Shown here: one piece after another, positions 62,679 to 64,000 of the stretch
Numbering within the stretch: position 1 is the first letter of the stretch
How the letters are laid out: each line of letters starts with the position of its first letter
DNA from: Monilinia fructicola
Taxonomy: Eukaryota > Ascomycota > Leotiomycetes > Helotiales > Sclerotiniaceae
DNA length: 64,000 nt
Assembly: GCA_008692225.1 (NCBI GenBank)
Contig: VICG01000009.1
Span: 1,860,001-1,924,000 of the forward strand
Direction of reading: 5' to 3'
The notes under the pieces: model-generated
Told to the model about the DNA's origin: nothing
Seen by the model: the letters and a program-made list of their open reading frames with translations, nothing else
Databases searched by the model: none
Translations under genes and position numbers: made by a program

Positions 62679-63561
62679 TACACCAGTGTCATCTTAGCGG
62701 GATTCTTTCCGATTTTCCTTATTCGCAATCGCAATCATCTGGGTTTCTGGGGGGTTAGGAGGCTATTTTTTGATATTGTTAACTTTCTGGTATGAATGCG
62801 AGCCGTAGTAGGTAGTAACATCACGCAATTTCGGAACTGACGGGTTTCAAGAGTATTATTTCGATCTTTTGGAAGTTCTTCATCGCAGCATATGGCTCAC
62901 TTTGTAACAGAAATTTGTCACCAACCATCATCAATGATGTTCCATGGCTTTGCAAATTTCCTTATTGTGATATGACATTACTTTCGACAAGGTAAAACGA
63001 GTGAGTCGCTCTTTTCCCGTCCGGTTATGGTTTTACGCACAGTTGTTTCAAACCTTCTCACCAAAAAGCACAAATATTGCGAAGCAGATAATCAGATCTC
63101 AAGTCCTCGGATCATTTCTTTGGATCTTCAGGTCTAGATTGTTTCTATTTGTGTTCTATTTGTGTTCACAGCAACTATTGCTGCTAAGCTTTCGATGTGG
63201 AGTTCTCGCAAAGAGTATAGAGTCTGACAAAAGTTGTTTCCGATGAGACTGTGTATGCTCGGCTTCTTGCACATTTGTTTCGCCTGATAGCAAGAAAGAT
63301 CAGATAGCTTAGATTATGCCTGGAGAAACCATTTACACTTTGCATGTGAGCGTTGAGTGAAGGATGTTTGAGATGATTTGGAAAACGGCGAATTGGTAAT
63401 TTGGAGTTACTACATATATATGGCACTTCTCTACCCATTTTCATTTCGAATTATTCCAATATACTATTTCATTATTTACTATCCTACAGCTGGTCTGATA
63501 TATTCAATTTTAACTCTCTCCATTCATTCAATTACGTTCACAGATTTACTATACATTTAAA
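62679..63561. other. Intergenic region before the repeat precursor gene
   Basis: 0.9 kb, AT-rich, no supportable gene. A TATATAT stretch at about 63415-63421 lies 140 bp upstream of the next ATG and could be its TATA element; a leader rich in TCATTC follows. Confidence 0.45.
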
Positions 63562-64000
63562 ATGCGTTCTTCGACAGCAAGTTTGATTCTGGCCTTCTGT
63601 GCCATGTTGGCAGTCCAGGCATCGTCAGTGGATGTTTCCACCAATGTCGCTCGTTCAGTTTCTGGAGTTGAGGCAAGAGGAGAGTTTGGAATTGCTGCTC
63701 GCGAGGATGGATACGATGCAAATGGGAACGAGATAGATTCCAACGGGAACTTGGTCGACCGTGGTGAGTAATCTACACTACACGGTTGGATGACTTACTG
63801 ATTGATCTACAGATACTAGCTACAATGCAGCCGGCGAGGAAATTGACGAGAATGGAAATTTGATTGAGAAGAGAGCCAAGAAGAGTAAGAGAGGTTTGTT
63901 GAGATCAGTTGCTTGGACCGTTAGATATTAACTTTGTTGTAGCCAAGAGATTCAACAAGGCTCGCGCCGAAACTTCATATGATGAGGCTGGCAACGAAAT
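63562..64000 (+). CDS. Secreted repeat precursor with Kex2-like sites (KEP/RiPP-type), cut by the window end
   Basis: Partial gene. Exons 63562-63763, 63813-63893 and 63943 to beyond 64000, with two introns of 49 bp each. A signal peptide opens it (MRSSTASLILAFCAMLAVQA). Three copies of a unit follow: GYDANGNEIDSNGNLVDR, SYNAAGEEIDENGNLIEKR and SYDEAGNEI (cut off). Dibasic Lys-Arg sites come after the second unit (EKR, SKR, AKR). Both introns sit in phase 1, so exon 2 (81 nt) is a symmetric exon carrying one unit. This is the layout of fungal Kex2-processed repeat proteins, some of which are precursors of cyclic dikaritin-type peptides. No modifying enzyme gene is visible because the window ends here. 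Function not known. Confidence 0.7.
63812..63894 (+). repeat. Repeat exon with equal flanking phase-1 introns
   Basis: The 81-nt exon lies between two 49-bp introns and encodes one repeat unit. The same Tyr-x3-Gly-x-Glu-Ile core is in the exons before and after it. Confidence 0.6.

Noticed and set aside
63700..64000. RHS/YD-repeat toxin resemblance of the YDANGNE units
   Set aside because: RHS repeats form large bacterial shells. This is a short secreted fungal protein with spliced repeat exons and dibasic sites.

Overview
This window is nuclear DNA of a filamentous ascomycete. Genes are spliced with short GT-AG introns (mostly 47-141 bp), spaced by AT-rich intergenic DNA, and include fungal families such as CPS1/DIP2, MMT-type carriers, DUF3074, a GPI-anchored wall protein and a Kex2-type repeat precursor. 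Overall style suggests a leotiomycete, most likely Sclerotiniaceae (Botrytis/Sclerotinia group). That placement is inference from memory of related proteins, not from a search.

Layout, left to right: separase (-); a small mitochondrial membrane protein (+); a SIRT4-type sirtuin (-); an MMT-type cation diffusion facilitator (+); D-xylulose kinase (+); a 4.2 kb gene-free stretch; a Rossmann-fold NAD(P)-binding protein (+); 3.2 kb gene-free; a Pro/Ser/Ala-repeat GPI-anchored wall protein (+); an LCAT-family lipase (+); 4.4 kb gene-free; an unrecognised basic, probably nuclear protein (-); 2.4 kb gene-free with a minisatellite and CCTAGGTA palindromes; the CPS1/DIP2 protein (+); PDE1 cAMP phosphodiesterase (+); a flavin-reductase-like protein (-); a homoserine-acetyltransferase-like hydrolase (+); a DUF3074 coiled-coil protein (-); a SIP3/LAM-type BAR-PH-GRAM-VASt protein (-); KRI1 (-); a Rab5 GTPase (+); and, cut off by the window end, the start of a secreted repeat precursor resembling a Kex2-processed peptide (KEP/RiPP) gene (+).

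The genes do not form a biosynthetic cluster. They are mostly housekeeping functions: chromosome segregation, ribosome biogenesis, endosomal traffic, sterol transfer, cAMP turnover and pentose use.

The most unusual global feature is frame damage. Eight genes carry about 24 small indels, nearly all single-base gains, most of them next to or inside short homopolymers. In every case undoing the indels makes the CDS a multiple of three and rejoins a recognisable protein. Nine other genes, about 20 kb of CDS, carry none. Because KRI1 and Rab5 are among the damaged genes, uncorrected consensus error is the likeliest cause. The most promising biology is the repeat precursor at 63.56 kb and a 9-mer (TACTCCGTA / TACGGAGTA) that recurs eight times, only between genes.
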